From positions 62,001 to 126,000 of the forward strand of contig NZ_JAPKND010000004.1 in assembly GCF_026344035.1 (NCBI RefSeq): 64,000 bases of DNA. The letters run 5' to 3'. Origin of the DNA: Alcaligenes endophyticus (lineage in GTDB: Bacteria > Pseudomonadota > Gammaproteobacteria > Burkholderiales > Burkholderiaceae_B). A program made the translations under genes and the position numbers. The notes beneath the pieces were generated by a model. The model was not told the DNA's origin, did no database searches, and worked only from the letters and a program-made list of their open reading frames with translations. Below, piece after piece: positions 10,444 through 20,214 of the stretch. The first letter of the stretch is position 1, and the number at the start of each line of letters is the position of its first letter.

Positions 10444-11181
10444 TTAGCTCATATGTAAGCCGCCGTTTAGCGAGAAATCGGCGCCCGTAGCAAAAGCAGA
10501 CTCCTCTGAGGCCAACCAAGCAATAATAGAGCCAATTTCTTCCGGAGTGCCCAGACGCCCCACTGGGATGGTGGCAACGATTTTTTCCAATACATCGGGG
10601 CGTATAGCACGCACCATATCTGTACCGATATAACCTGGGGAGACGGTATTGACAGTAACACCACGGCTTGCGACCTCTTGCGCCAATGCCATCGTAAAAC
10701 CATGTATTCCGGCTTTCGCTGTCGAGTAGTTGGTTTGCCCAAACTGCCCCTTTTGGCCATTCACCGAACTAATATTAATAATTCGCCCCCATTGGTTATT
10801 CACCATGTCATCAATAACTTGCTTGGTAACATTAAACAAACTATTCAGGTTGGTATCCATGACACTGCGCCAGTCGTCCAGCCCCATTTTGCGAAATGTA
10901 CCATCACGGGTAATGCCCGCGTTATTGACCAGTACCGAGACAGGACCATGCTCGGCGCGGACTTTATCAAAGGCCTCAACAGTGGAGTCCCAGCAAGCCA
11001 CATTACCAACCGAGGCGTAAAATCTATATCCTTCAGCGGCCTGTTCATCAAGCCATTTTTCATGATCACGACTTGGCCCGCAACCTGCTACTACTGTAAA
11101 ACCATCTCTTGCCAAGCGTTGGCAAATAACTGTACCAATGCCTCCCATCCCCCCAGTGACATACGCTACCTTACTACTCAT
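10444..11181 (-). CDS. phaB: acetoacetyl-CoA reductase (NADPH)
   Basis: This short-chain dehydrogenase reduces acetoacetyl-CoA to (R)-3-hydroxybutyryl-CoA, the monomer for PHB. The 245-residue product shows the cofactor motif GGMGGIG (10-16), NNAG (86-89) and the catalytic Ser138/Ser139, Tyr152 and Lys156 (NYSTAK). The stretch SSVNGQKGQFGQTNYSTAKA is characteristic of PhaB rather than of FabG. It lies between phaC and phaR on the minus strand. No beta-ketothiolase (phaA) lies between phaC and phaB, unlike in Cupriavidus. Confidence 0.95.
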   Translation of the reverse strand: MSSKVAYVTGGMGGIGTVICQRLARDGFTVVAGCGPSRDHEKWLDEQAAEGYRFYASVGNVACWDSTVEAFDKVRAEHGPVSVLVNNAGITRDGTFRKMGLDDWRSVMDTNLNSLFNVTKQVIDDMVNNQWGRIINISSVNGQKGQFGQTNYSTAKAGIHGFTMALAQEVASRGVTVNTVSPGYIGTDMVRAIRPDVLEKIVATIPVGRLGTPEEIGSIIAWLASEESAFATGADFSLNGGLHMS

Positions 11182-11264
11182 AAACCCTCTCCTGATGGTG
11201 CTGACTGGTAAAGGTCATCGCTATGCGTGCAATGACCGGACAACAAACAGAAATCGACTAAAAT

Positions 11265-12890
11265 TTATACAGCACGTACTTGAACATAGCTACCCGGCGC
11301 CAATTCAAGCTCTTTGAACTGTGCATTACCCAACTGCGGAGAACTATTTTGCTGGTGACCGCTATGGGACTGTAACCACTCAATCCAGTCAGGCCACCAA
11401 CTACCATCATGACGCTGCGCATGCTCCAGCCACTGCAGGGCTGAGAAGTGTTGCGGCTCGACATCCGCCGTCCAATAGTGACGTCGTTTGCGCGCGGGCG
11501 GATTGACCACCCCTGCGATATGACCCGAGGCCCCTAATACAAAACGGTGCTGCGCCTGAGGCAGAGCACTCACACTGGCAAAGGCCGAGCGCCAAGGCAC
11601 GATATGATCGTCACGTGAACCATAGATATACACAGGTAAGTTCAACTGACTGATATCGACTTGCAAACCGTTAATAAGCACACCACCTGGCTGCACTAAC
11701 GAGTTCAATAAATAAGTATGCCGCAAGTACCAAGCAAAGAAATTTCCTGGTAAATGCGTACCATCTGAATTCCAGTAGAGCAAATCAAACGCGCTGGGGG
11801 TTTTACCTTGTAGGTAGTTACTCGTGACGTAATTCCAGACCAGTTCAGAAGGCCTCAAAAAAGAGAAAGTCGTGGCTAATTCCGCCGCATGAAGTACATT
11901 CCCTTGAGCTGCTTGCCACTCGCGTAATTGCACATGCGCTTCATCAATAAAAACATTCAAAATACCGGTATCAGCGAAATTAAGCATGCTTGTCAAGAGG
12001 CTCATACTGGCAGCAGGCTCATCACCTTGCGCCTTCGCTAAGGCCAACGCGGTAGCCAACAAGGTGCCGCCTATACAAAACCCCAAGGTATTAATTTTTG
12101 CTTGCGCTGAGACCGCGCGAACCACATCAATCGCTTGCAATACCCCGTGCTCAAGGTAATCGCCCCAACTTGCTTGATGCATAGCACCAGATTGCTGGCA
12201 AGCTGGGTTTCGCCAAGAAATCAAATAGACAGCAATACCTTGATCCAAAGCGTAACGCACTAGAGAGCTTTGAGGTTGCAGATCTAAAATATAAAACTTA
12301 TTGATACATGGCGGCACAATCAATAAAGGCAATGCATATTGTTTTGCTGTGGTAGGACGGTACTGAATGAGTTGAATAAGCTCATTTTGATAAATAACCG
12401 CCCCTGGCGTAGTAGCCAAGTTTTCGCCTAACTGGAACTGTGACTCATCAGATTGGCTTAAGCGCCCTTTTTGTAAATCCTCAAAGAAATTACGCGCCCC
12501 TTGTAGCAATGATTCCCCTTGGGTCGCTAGTAAGGTTTCCCATGCCTGGGGATTACTACACAAAAAATTACTAGGCGCCATCGCCTCTACCCATTGCATT
12601 GCCGCAAAGGCCAGACGCTCACGCTCGCGCTCCTCAATATCCAGCTTTGCCACGTATTGCTGTAGCAGCCTTTCGGATAGTTCCCACATATGGGCCTGCC
12701 ATAAAGCAGCAGGATGCTTTTGCCACGCAGGGTCAGCAAAACGACGGTCTTGTAAGGGAGGTAATTGTCCTTGCTGTGCTTGCTCAAAAAGTGCTTGGCA
12801 AGATTTAAAAAACTCAGTCTGTAATGCAGACAAATGCTCGGACTTCATGAAGCCCAACACCTCTGGAGAAAATGGATTACCGCTTGTCAT
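11265..12890 (-). CDS. phaC: class I poly(3-hydroxyalkanoate) synthase
   Basis: PhaC polymerises (R)-3-hydroxyacyl-CoA into PHA at the granule surface. The 541-residue product has the N-terminal PhaC_N region (about 80-250) and the alpha/beta-hydrolase core. The lipase-like box GFCIGG carries nucleophile Cys272. The other triad residues are Asp428 in GSRDDHIVPW and His457 in GASGHIAGVVNPP. The length and absence of a PhaE/PhaR subunit gene point to class I. The start ATG has AGG six bases upstream. phaB follows 83 bases downstream. It is somewhat shorter than the about 590-residue Cupriavidus enzyme, mainly at the N terminus. Confidence 0.96.
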   Translation of the reverse strand: MTSGNPFSPEVLGFMKSEHLSALQTEFFKSCQALFEQAQQGQLPPLQDRRFADPAWQKHPAALWQAHMWELSERLLQQYVAKLDIEERERERLAFAAMQWVEAMAPSNFLCSNPQAWETLLATQGESLLQGARNFFEDLQKGRLSQSDESQFQLGENLATTPGAVIYQNELIQLIQYRPTTAKQYALPLLIVPPCINKFYILDLQPQSSLVRYALDQGIAVYLISWRNPACQQSGAMHQASWGDYLEHGVLQAIDVVRAVSAQAKINTLGFCIGGTLLATALALAKAQGDEPAASMSLLTSMLNFADTGILNVFIDEAHVQLREWQAAQGNVLHAAELATTFSFLRPSELVWNYVTSNYLQGKTPSAFDLLYWNSDGTHLPGNFFAWYLRHTYLLNSLVQPGGVLINGLQVDISQLNLPVYIYGSRDDHIVPWRSAFASVSALPQAQHRFVLGASGHIAGVVNPPARKRRHYWTADVEPQHFSALQWLEHAQRHDGSWWPDWIEWLQSHSGHQQNSSPQLGNAQFKELELAPGSYVQVRAV

Positions 12891-13016
12891 TTGCCACCTA
12901 ATATTACGCTTGTCTCTTTATACCCCATGATGGAATTACACGTAACAACGGTCAATTGGGGTAAATCGTTAGTCTGCGCCACAAATAATAGCTTAACGTG
13001 CAAAAACCAATGTACT

Positions 13017-13811
13017 TTATTTAGATGACTCTTTAGTTAAATAGGCCACACTGGCTTGCCGACCCGTAAGCGCCGAACGTCGATAAGAATAATAATGACT
13101 AGCTTCAGAATAAGTGCAAGCACGGCTTTGATGTACTTGCATTGACCCTAAACTTAATTGCTTTAATTTAAACTCAGCAATGCCGCTTAGATCCGCATAC
13201 CATTTTCCAGAGATAGCACCAGGTTTAAAAAACCGTGTGAGCGCTTGTTCAGCGTTGACAAATTCCTCATAGACCTCTTGGCCCACCTCAAAACAGTCTT
13301 GACTAATTGCGGGCCCTATCCAGGCATGAAAACGAGTGCAATTGACCCGTTTGTTTTGCATGACAGCCCACGTATTTTCCAGCACCCCTGCTGCTAAACC
13401 ACGCCATCCGGCATGCGCAGCAGCAATAATCGTACCCGCCTCATTCCACATGATGACCGGTAAACAATCGGCAGTAAGAATAGCTAATACTCTGTCCGGA
13501 CGCGTCGTCACCGCGGCATCGACACGGCGCTGTGCCTCAGAGCCGAGGTCCTGCTGATCAGCATCCAACACCTCTGCGCCATGTACTTGAGTGAGCCATA
13601 AGGGCTGGTTAGGTAAATTTGCCTGAAGGTATAAACGCTCTCGGTTCGCGTACACTTGCGCGGGCTCATCGGGAGTGTTCAAACCTAAATTCAGTGCATC
13701 TGTTGCGTGCTGTTCATCTTGCACTAATTGCCTTCTAGTACAAAAATAGCGCACTCCCGAAAATGCCGGACCAGAAATTCCTTCAGGTACTAGGACGGTC
13801 TTTGATTCCAT
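13017..13811 (-). CDS. pgeF: purine nucleoside phosphorylase/peptidoglycan editing factor PgeF
   Basis: This is a member of the YfiH/LACC1 family (formerly 'polyphenol oxidase'), Zn-dependent enzymes acting on purine nucleosides. In E. coli PgeF prevents misincorporation of L-Ser into muropeptides. The product is 264 residues from ATG 13811, chosen because AGGAG lies eight bases upstream; an in-frame start at 13829 lies before that site. Metal/active-site motifs are TADCLPVIMW, AAHAGWRGLAAG and the GPAISQDCFEVGQEV block. The first 22 bases overlap the 3' end of rluD, so rluD-pgeF is an operon, the same order as in E. coli. Confidence 0.93.
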   Translation of the reverse strand: MESKTVLVPEGISGPAFSGVRYFCTRRQLVQDEQHATDALNLGLNTPDEPAQVYANRERLYLQANLPNQPLWLTQVHGAEVLDADQQDLGSEAQRRVDAAVTTRPDRVLAILTADCLPVIMWNEAGTIIAAAHAGWRGLAAGVLENTWAVMQNKRVNCTRFHAWIGPAISQDCFEVGQEVYEEFVNAEQALTRFFKPGAISGKWYADLSGIAEFKLKQLSLGSMQVHQSRACTYSEASHYYSYRRSALTGRQASVAYLTKESSK

Positions 13812-14761
13812 TCTATAGACTCCTGACATGCGATGTAATCATCCGCTAATGGCGCCTCAAAAACACGCTGCTGTTGACTGATTGGATCAATAAAGCTGAG
13901 CTCTCGAGCATGTAGCATCTGGCGAGGTGCTTGCTCACTGAGTTTACCGCCATACAAGCTGTCCCCCAACAAAGGATGACCTAAGCTCGCTACGTGCACA
14001 CGTATTTGATGGGTACGTCCAGTTTCTAAACGACAAGCTAGCTCAGTAACAGCTTCACCTTCTGCGGAGTAACCTTGCCGCACTACTTGGTAGTGGGTTA
14101 ATGCCGACTTAGGCGCAATACTATGCTCACAGCTCATACGTACAGGCACCCGCGCATCTCTTCCTATGGGTGCTTCTATTTTTCCTTCCCCAGTCAGCAC
14201 CCCGTGTACCAATGCCTGGTAACGACGCCCCATGCTGCGATCTTGTAACTGTCGCACAAAATGCGTTTGAGCAGTCTCGGTACGGGCCACTACTAAAATA
14301 CCGGATGTATCTTTATCCAACCTATGCACGATGCCCGCACGCGGCACATGGCGCTGCTCTGGGTAGCGGAACAACAACCCATTTAATAATGTGTTACGCC
14401 AATTCCCCGCCCCCGGATGGGTCACCAAACCGACTGGCTTATTAATGACCAGCCAAGCTGGATTTTCAGCTAATACGGTAAATGCCACATCATCGGCTTC
14501 GAATGCCAAGTCTTCAGGTGCTGTCTGCACCCAAACCTGGATCACATCCCCGGGATAAACGATGTGGCGTATCTTCACCTGCTGATCATTCACCAACACA
14601 TGCCCTTGGGTCACCCAAGTTTGCATGCGACTACGAGAATGCTCTGGTAATAATTGCCCCAGCACCTTATCTAAACGCTCGGGAGTGGCAGAAATGGGTA
14701 AAATAAAACGCTGTGGCTCTAGCGTAAAAGAATTATCTTTTTCAGTATCTATGTCAGGCAT
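13790..14761 (-). CDS. rluD: 23S rRNA pseudouridine synthase RluD
   Basis: RluD makes pseudouridines 1911, 1915 and 1917 in helix 69 of 23S rRNA. The 323-residue product has an S4 domain at about 27-75 and the RluA-type catalytic domain. The active-site motif HRLDKDTSG has catalytic Asp149, and the C-terminal LETGRTHQIRVHVASLGHPL block is conserved. It is divergent from bamD, 50 bases apart, and overlaps pgeF. The bamD/rluD/pgeF arrangement is conserved from E. coli, supporting RluD over RluA/RluC. Confidence 0.95.
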   Translation of the reverse strand: MPDIDTEKDNSFTLEPQRFILPISATPERLDKVLGQLLPEHSRSRMQTWVTQGHVLVNDQQVKIRHIVYPGDVIQVWVQTAPEDLAFEADDVAFTVLAENPAWLVINKPVGLVTHPGAGNWRNTLLNGLLFRYPEQRHVPRAGIVHRLDKDTSGILVVARTETAQTHFVRQLQDRSMGRRYQALVHGVLTGEGKIEAPIGRDARVPVRMSCEHSIAPKSALTHYQVVRQGYSAEGEAVTELACRLETGRTHQIRVHVASLGHPLLGDSLYGGKLSEQAPRQMLHARELSFIDPISQQQRVFEAPLADDYIACQESIEWNQRPS

Positions 14762-14811
14762 GGCGACAAATCATATAATCGACGTGCAATGCTAACACCA
14801 AGGATGCTTTT

Positions 14812-15645
14812 GTGACTCGTTTCAATATCAATTTTTCACGCCTGCGTGGCCTGCGTCTGCTGGTCGCAACCTTTATGCTAGCGGCTCTAGCAGCCTGCAG
14901 CTCGGTTAAAAATGAAGTAGACCCTACTACTGGATGGACTGCTGATCGTCTGTACCAAGACGCCCGCGCTGAGATGAATGCCGGTAATTGGAAAGCCGCT
15001 CGCACACGCCTAGAAGCCATTGAGTCGCGCTATCCATTTGGCACTTATGCGCAACAATCACTTATCGACCAAGCATACATAAACTGGAAAGATGAAGAGC
15101 CCGCTCAAGCACTAGCTGCTATCGACCGTTTCCAAAAGCAGTACCCTAGCCACCCGGGCTCAGATTACATGCTGTATCTGAAAGGGCTTATTTCCTTTAC
15201 CCCTCCAAGTGCGGCTTTATCCAAAATTACACGCCAAGATCCCAGTGAGCGCGACCCAAAGGGTTTACGGGAATCCTATGAGGCATTCCACGAATTGCTA
15301 CAGCGTTACCCAGATAGTAAATATGCTGCCGATGCTGCCAAGCGTCAAACCTGGTTAGTCAGCACCATTGCACAGAACGAAGTCCATATCGCCGAGTATT
15401 ACTACAAGCGCGGTGCCTATGTTGCTGCGGTAAACCGTGCACAAACCGTAGTGACTGACTTTAAAGGCGTCCCCATCGTCGAGCGCGCTTTATACATTGC
15501 CTACTTATCGTTCGATAAGCTTGGCAACACCGAACTGCGCGATGACACTGAGCGTGTACTACGAGCCAACTTCCCCAATACGGTCTACTTTGATCAAGGC
15601 CTAAAGGCTCAAGTCAATTACTGGAATCCGATTAACTGGTTCTAG
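14812..15645 (+). CDS. bamD: outer-membrane assembly lipoprotein BamD
   Basis: BamD is an essential periplasmic-face lipoprotein of the BAM complex that inserts beta-barrel proteins in the outer membrane. The 277-residue product starts at GTG 14812, with AAGGA seven bases upstream. It has a signal peptide ending in the lipobox LAAC (cleavage before Cys29) followed by TPR repeats (for example LYQDARAEMNAGNWKAARTR and FQKQYPSHPGSDYML). The spacing from divergent rluD is 50 bases, so the promoters overlap or lie within the 5' ends. Confidence 0.96.
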   Translation: MTRFNINFSRLRGLRLLVATFMLAALAACSSVKNEVDPTTGWTADRLYQDARAEMNAGNWKAARTRLEAIESRYPFGTYAQQSLIDQAYINWKDEEPAQALAAIDRFQKQYPSHPGSDYMLYLKGLISFTPPSAALSKITRQDPSERDPKGLRESYEAFHELLQRYPDSKYAADAAKRQTWLVSTIAQNEVHIAEYYYKRGAYVAAVNRAQTVVTDFKGVPIVERALYIAYLSFDKLGNTELRDDTERVLRANFPNTVYFDQGLKAQVNYWNPINWF

Positions 15646-15650
15646 CATGC

Positions 15651-15685
15651 AACACACTGCCTGTATCAACAGGTAGTGTGTTTAC
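15651..15685. terminator. bidirectional terminator between bamD and yoaA
   Basis: A 14-bp stem AACACACTGCCTGT / ACAGGTAGTGTGTT (one G-U pair in RNA) with a 4-base loop lies between the convergent genes. It overlaps the stop codon of the helicase gene. Confidence 0.75.
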
Positions 15686-17715
15686 TCTTCCAGCTCGACT
15701 GGTAAGATTTTATGCTGACTTTTTTTCTCACGTAAAAAGGCTAAAGCTCGGGCTGGGTCTCGGGTGCGTGAGAAAGGCGGTAAGCCTCGCCAAAGCACTT
15801 TACCGTAAGGTTTATCAACCAAACGCGTATCACCAACCAACAGCACTCCCCAATCGCGCTCAGTACGAATCAAACGTCCTGCACCTTGCTTTAAAGCGAT
15901 GGCTGCCTCAGGAATTTGATACTCCATGAAAGGATTACCTCCGCGGGCTTTGCACTCATTAATGCGAGCTTCTAAAACGGGGTCATCGGGGGGGGCAAAT
16001 GGCAGTTTATCAATAGCGACCAAGGTTAAGCTTTCTCCGGGCAAATCTATCCCTTCCCAAAAACTGGCACTGCCTACTAACACGGCATTCTTACGGGCAC
16101 GGAACTCATCCAACAATACTTGCCTAGAGCGCTGCCCCTGTCGCAATACCGTCCTTTCTATACCTTGAGCCTCGAAATGCTCAGCCAGCAAATCGGCCAA
16201 ACGCTCCACCGCTCTTAAGGTTGTGCACAGCACCAAGGCCCCGCCATGATTTTCCTTAAGCAAAGGAAACAGGGCATCAACAAACGCCTCGTTAAAACTA
16301 GGATGGCTGGGTAAAGGCAAAGACGAAGGCACATAGAACAAGCCTTGTTGGGCGTAATCAAATGGCGACGACCACACCTGGGTGCGTGCCGACTGCAACC
16401 CTAGCTGACGCTGAAAATGGGAGAAGTCACCATGGACAGTTAATGTCGCCGACGTTAACACCCAACTTTGATCCTGTGCACGATAGCGCGAAAACACACC
16501 TGCTACTGACAGTGGCGCACTGTGCAAACGTAAAAAGTTACGGCCGATTTCTAGCCAACGGACCGCCTGCTCGGGGTGTTCCTGATCGTTAGAATCATCG
16601 GACAAATACGCATGGCGTCCCTGCCTGTCTGGTTGACTCCATTGAAATAATCTTGCACGAATATCGAGCGCCAATTTATGAGCGGCTGCCAGATCAGGAT
16701 GGCGTTCGGCCACCATGCCCGATATTTGCAATAGTTTATCCAGCACTTCAAGCAAGGCCTCTAAGCGTTCATCAAACTGCTGCGCTTCGGGAATATCGAA
16801 GTAACCGACACGACTAAGCCCTTGCTGAATCGCTGGCGCGGTGCTCAGATGCAGTTCACGCCCTGCCTGCTGAACTTTTGCCGCTATTTGGCTCCAGTTA
16901 ACCGTGTCTCTGGCATGGCCTAAGCCAGCGACTTCTACTTGACGACTCAGGTCAGTAATTTCATAAAGAGAAATACTGGTGCCTAGAAAACGCGTCGCCA
17001 CATCGGGTAATTGATGGGCCTCGTCAAACACCACTAAGTCTACGGCAGGCAATAGGTCCGTAATACCGTCTTCGCGCAATGCCAGATCCGCCATAAACAA
17101 GGCATGGTTGACCACCACCACATCCGCTTCCTGGGCCTGTCGCCTTGCTTTCATGACAAAACACTCACGCACAAACGGACAGTCTTGGCCCAAGCAGTTT
17201 TCGCGTGTAGAAGTTACCCGTTGCCAAATTTCGGCCTCCTCGGGAACCGTCGCCAATTCACTTTTATCCCCCGAGCGAGAACGCTGTGCGAACAACTGTA
17301 TTTCACGCAAGTACTGAACTTCGGTGCGTGAGCTCAGTGCGGCTTCATCGTACTCAAGTCTGTCTAGATAATAATGACAGACGTAATTACCCCGCCCTTT
17401 CAACAAAGCTAGCTGTATAGGAACCGCCAACATTTTGCGCAGCTGAGGAATATCACGCCTAAAAAGCTGATCCTGCAAGGTGCGTGTACCCGTGGATATC
17501 AGGGTTTTTCCACCACGTAGAAAAATTGGGACCAGATACGCCCACGTTTTGCCGGTACCTGTACCTGCCTCGGCAATGAGCACGGTATTATCATGTATTG
17601 CTTGTTCAATCGCTTGAGCAAGCTCCATCTGCGCCTGACGTGGCGTATAGTGGGGCGAATTTTCGGCAAGAGGCCCTTGCGCCGAAAAAACATCGGATAA
17701 ATCCTGCGAAAACAT
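15682..17715 (-). CDS. yoaA: DinG/YoaA-family ATP-dependent helicase
   Basis: This is an XPD-like superfamily 2 helicase with an iron-sulphur cluster, involved in DNA repair. The 677-residue product from ATG 17715 (MFSQDLSDV) has Walker A EAGTGTGKTWAYLVP near residue 50 and DEAH in VVFDEAHQLPD. Four candidate cluster cysteines are visible (YVCHYY, then ENCLGQDCPFVRECF). The C-terminal helicase motifs include GSASFWEGIDLPG and QGAGRLIRTERDWG. The motif-I region and overall length fit YoaA better than DinG. An in-frame start at 17796 would add 27 unconserved residues and is rejected. It is divergent from tex. Confidence 0.88.
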   Translation of the reverse strand: MFSQDLSDVFSAQGPLAENSPHYTPRQAQMELAQAIEQAIHDNTVLIAEAGTGTGKTWAYLVPIFLRGGKTLISTGTRTLQDQLFRRDIPQLRKMLAVPIQLALLKGRGNYVCHYYLDRLEYDEAALSSRTEVQYLREIQLFAQRSRSGDKSELATVPEEAEIWQRVTSTRENCLGQDCPFVRECFVMKARRQAQEADVVVVNHALFMADLALREDGITDLLPAVDLVVFDEAHQLPDVATRFLGTSISLYEITDLSRQVEVAGLGHARDTVNWSQIAAKVQQAGRELHLSTAPAIQQGLSRVGYFDIPEAQQFDERLEALLEVLDKLLQISGMVAERHPDLAAAHKLALDIRARLFQWSQPDRQGRHAYLSDDSNDQEHPEQAVRWLEIGRNFLRLHSAPLSVAGVFSRYRAQDQSWVLTSATLTVHGDFSHFQRQLGLQSARTQVWSSPFDYAQQGLFYVPSSLPLPSHPSFNEAFVDALFPLLKENHGGALVLCTTLRAVERLADLLAEHFEAQGIERTVLRQGQRSRQVLLDEFRARKNAVLVGSASFWEGIDLPGESLTLVAIDKLPFAPPDDPVLEARINECKARGGNPFMEYQIPEAAIALKQGAGRLIRTERDWGVLLVGDTRLVDKPYGKVLWRGLPPFSRTRDPARALAFLREKKSQHKILPVELEE

Positions 17716-17863
17716 AGTTTTACCAAAGAAGCTGACAGACAATTGTAGCGAATACTGTCTACAATTACAGTGATTACACAAGATGATACTCGCCATTCCT
17801 GGGTTACAGTCAGGCTTTATGGCAAAATGCGGCGCTTGCAGACCCTTTTACAACGACGGACTC

Positions 17864-20212
17864 ATGAACGATACAACAGTTGAAAAAATAGCTCTGGATC
17901 AGGGCCAGGCACAAATACTCTCTTTGTTAGCCACTGAGTTAAACATACCAATGCGACAGGCCAGTGCGGCCGTAGCATTACTGGATGACGGTGCCACTGT
18001 TCCGTTTATCGCCCGTTACCGCAAAGAGGCAACTGGCGGACTCGATGACAATGTGTTGCGCGAACTCGAAGTTCGCCTGCTCTATCTGCGCGACATGCAA
18101 ACGCGTCGCCACGTTATCCTTGAATCAATACGCGAACAAGGCAAACTCAGTGCCGAGCTTGAAGCGGCTATTTTGGCCGCTGACACAAAACAGCGCCTAG
18201 AGGACCTATACACCCCCTACAAACCCAAACGCCGCACCCGCGCACAAATCGCCCGAGAAGCAGGCTTAGAGCCTCTCGCTGACGCTATCTTGTCCCAAGA
18301 CAACGTTGACCCCTTAAGCCTAGCTCAAGACTATCTGAATCCGGAGGCCAAGTTTGACACCCCTAAAGCGGCCTTAGATGGGGCACGTGATATCCTCGCA
18401 GAACGTTATGCGGAAGACGCCAACATTCTTGAGAAAATGCGTCACTACCTTTGGCAACATGCCCATCTACATGCCAAGTTAGCTGAAGGTAAAGAGCAAG
18501 AGGGCGACAAATTCCGCGACTGGTTTGATTTCCACGAGCCTATCAGCCAACTGCCCTCACACCGGGTCTTGGCGTTACTACGTGGCCGCCAACAAGGGGT
18601 ACTTGAGCTACGAGTAGGTCTGGAACCCGAAACCGATGTTCTGGTTCCTCATCCATGCGTCGTCAAAAGCGCAGAGCTGATCAACAATGGCGCCGACTTC
18701 TCCAACAATGCCACGGCAAGAACACAGTGGTTAGCCGAGGTTTGTCGTTGGACATGGCGCGTAAAACTATTAACGTCCTTTGAAACCGAAATTATCGGAC
18801 AATTACGTGAACAGGCTGAACAAGAAGCCACGCGAGTTTTTGCGGCAAATTTACGTGATTTATTATTAGCGGCGCCAGCCGGTCCCAAGGCGGTATTAGG
18901 ACTGGACCCAGGCATACGTACCGGCGTTAAAGTGGCGGCTATTGATCGTACCGGGAAAGTCCTGGAAACAGCCACTATCTATCCTTTTGAGCCACGCCGC
19001 GACCGAGAAGGAAGCTTGCGTGTACTTGCCCAACTCGCAAAAAAGCATAATATTGAGTTAGTCGCTATTGGCAATGGCACCGCCTCCCGAGAAACAGAGA
19101 AACTCGTTGCCGATTTACAAAAAGCTCAACCCGAACTACCGTTAACGCGTGTGGTAGTCTCCGAGGCAGGCGCCTCGGTCTACTCAGCCTCCGAACTAGC
19201 TGCCGCTGAGTTCCCAGACTTAGACGTCACTCTGCGCGGAGCAGTATCGATTGCCCGACGTCTGCAAGATCCTTTAGCTGAGCTCGTCAAGATAGATCCT
19301 AAAGCAATTGGTGTAGGCCAATATCAACATGATGTGAATCAGCGTGAATTAGCCCGCAGCCTTGACGCAGTAGTCGAAGACTGCGTGAACGCCGTCGGGG
19401 TAGACGTTAACACCGCCTCAGCGCCACTGCTAGCGCGTGTATCCGGGCTAAATAACACCTTGGCTCGCAACATTGTGAGCTGGCGCGATAATAATGGTGC
19501 TTTTGGCTCACGTAAAGAGCTACTAAAAGTGCCGCGCTTTGGCGAGAAAGCCTTTGAACAGGCGGCTGGCTTCCTACGTATACCTGGCGCCAAAAACCCT
19601 CTAGACGCCACGGCTGTACACCCCGAAGCCTACCCCATTGTAGAAAAAATTCTTGCGCGAATTCAAGCTGACGCAGCCCAAGTAATGGGTAAGCCTGGAG
19701 CTCTTAAAAACGTCTCTCCAAGTGAGTTCACCGACGAGCGCTTCGGTCTTCCTACTATCATTGATATTTTCAACGAATTTGAAAAACCGGGACGCGATCC
19801 ACGTCCAGAGTTCACAACGGCTAAATTCGAAGAAGGCATCAATACCCTCAACGACCTCAGCCCTGGCTTAATACTTGAGGGCGTGGTGAGTAACGTAGCC
19901 AACTTTGGCGCGTTTGTAGACATAGGCGTGCACCAGGATGGCTTAGTCCATATTTCCGCCCTCTCCGACACTTACGTCAAAGACCCGCGCGACGTCGTGC
20001 GGGTAGGCCAAACCGTCAAAGTAAAAGTGCTAGAGGTTGACGTGGCCCGTAAGCGTATCGCCCTTTCGATGCGCTTACATGACGATGCTCCAAGCAATGC
20101 ACGCCGTACGGCCCCCAGCACCGATAACCACAAGCGCGCACCGCGTCCTAGCAAATCCAGCACTGTGCCTGAAGGCGCTATGGCAGCAGCGTTTGGAAAA
20201 CTGAGGAAATAA
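17864..20212 (+). CDS. tex: Tex-family RNA-binding transcription accessory protein
   Basis: Tex binds nucleic acid through an S1 domain and is linked to transcription processes and toxin gene expression in Bordetella. The 782-residue product from ATG 17864 has the Tex N-terminal helical region with DDGATVPFIARYRKEATGGLDD (about 38-60). A YqgF/RNase H-like domain begins at about 343 (VLGLDPGIRTG), helix-hairpin-helix motifs lie at about 519-570, and an S1 domain at about 668-735 (VVSNVANFGAFVDIGVHQDG). A basic Ser/Pro/Arg tail follows. A start at 17783 is possible but would add 27 residues without family match. A small unknown gene follows after 2 bases. Confidence 0.95.
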   Translation: MNDTTVEKIALDQGQAQILSLLATELNIPMRQASAAVALLDDGATVPFIARYRKEATGGLDDNVLRELEVRLLYLRDMQTRRHVILESIREQGKLSAELEAAILAADTKQRLEDLYTPYKPKRRTRAQIAREAGLEPLADAILSQDNVDPLSLAQDYLNPEAKFDTPKAALDGARDILAERYAEDANILEKMRHYLWQHAHLHAKLAEGKEQEGDKFRDWFDFHEPISQLPSHRVLALLRGRQQGVLELRVGLEPETDVLVPHPCVVKSAELINNGADFSNNATARTQWLAEVCRWTWRVKLLTSFETEIIGQLREQAEQEATRVFAANLRDLLLAAPAGPKAVLGLDPGIRTGVKVAAIDRTGKVLETATIYPFEPRRDREGSLRVLAQLAKKHNIELVAIGNGTASRETEKLVADLQKAQPELPLTRVVVSEAGASVYSASELAAAEFPDLDVTLRGAVSIARRLQDPLAELVKIDPKAIGVGQYQHDVNQRELARSLDAVVEDCVNAVGVDVNTASAPLLARVSGLNNTLARNIVSWRDNNGAFGSRKELLKVPRFGEKAFEQAAGFLRIPGAKNPLDATAVHPEAYPIVEKILARIQADAAQVMGKPGALKNVSPSEFTDERFGLPTIIDIFNEFEKPGRDPRPEFTTAKFEEGINTLNDLSPGLILEGVVSNVANFGAFVDIGVHQDGLVHISALSDTYVKDPRDVVRVGQTVKVKVLEVDVARKRIALSMRLHDDAPSNARRTAPSTDNHKRAPRPSKSSTVPEGAMAAAFGKLRK

Positions 20213-20214
20213 CT

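Noticed and set aside
10678-11211. 177-codon plus-strand frame opposite phaB
   Set aside because: Antisense of a clear PhaB gene, without family signature or ribosome site.
17716-17796. Longer N terminus for the YoaA helicase (and similar extensions for trpS, lpdA, prpR, zapE, the DppB-type permease and corA)
   Set aside because: The extra residues match no family and start from TTG or poorly placed codons; the shorter starts match family N termini and in several cases have ribosome sites.
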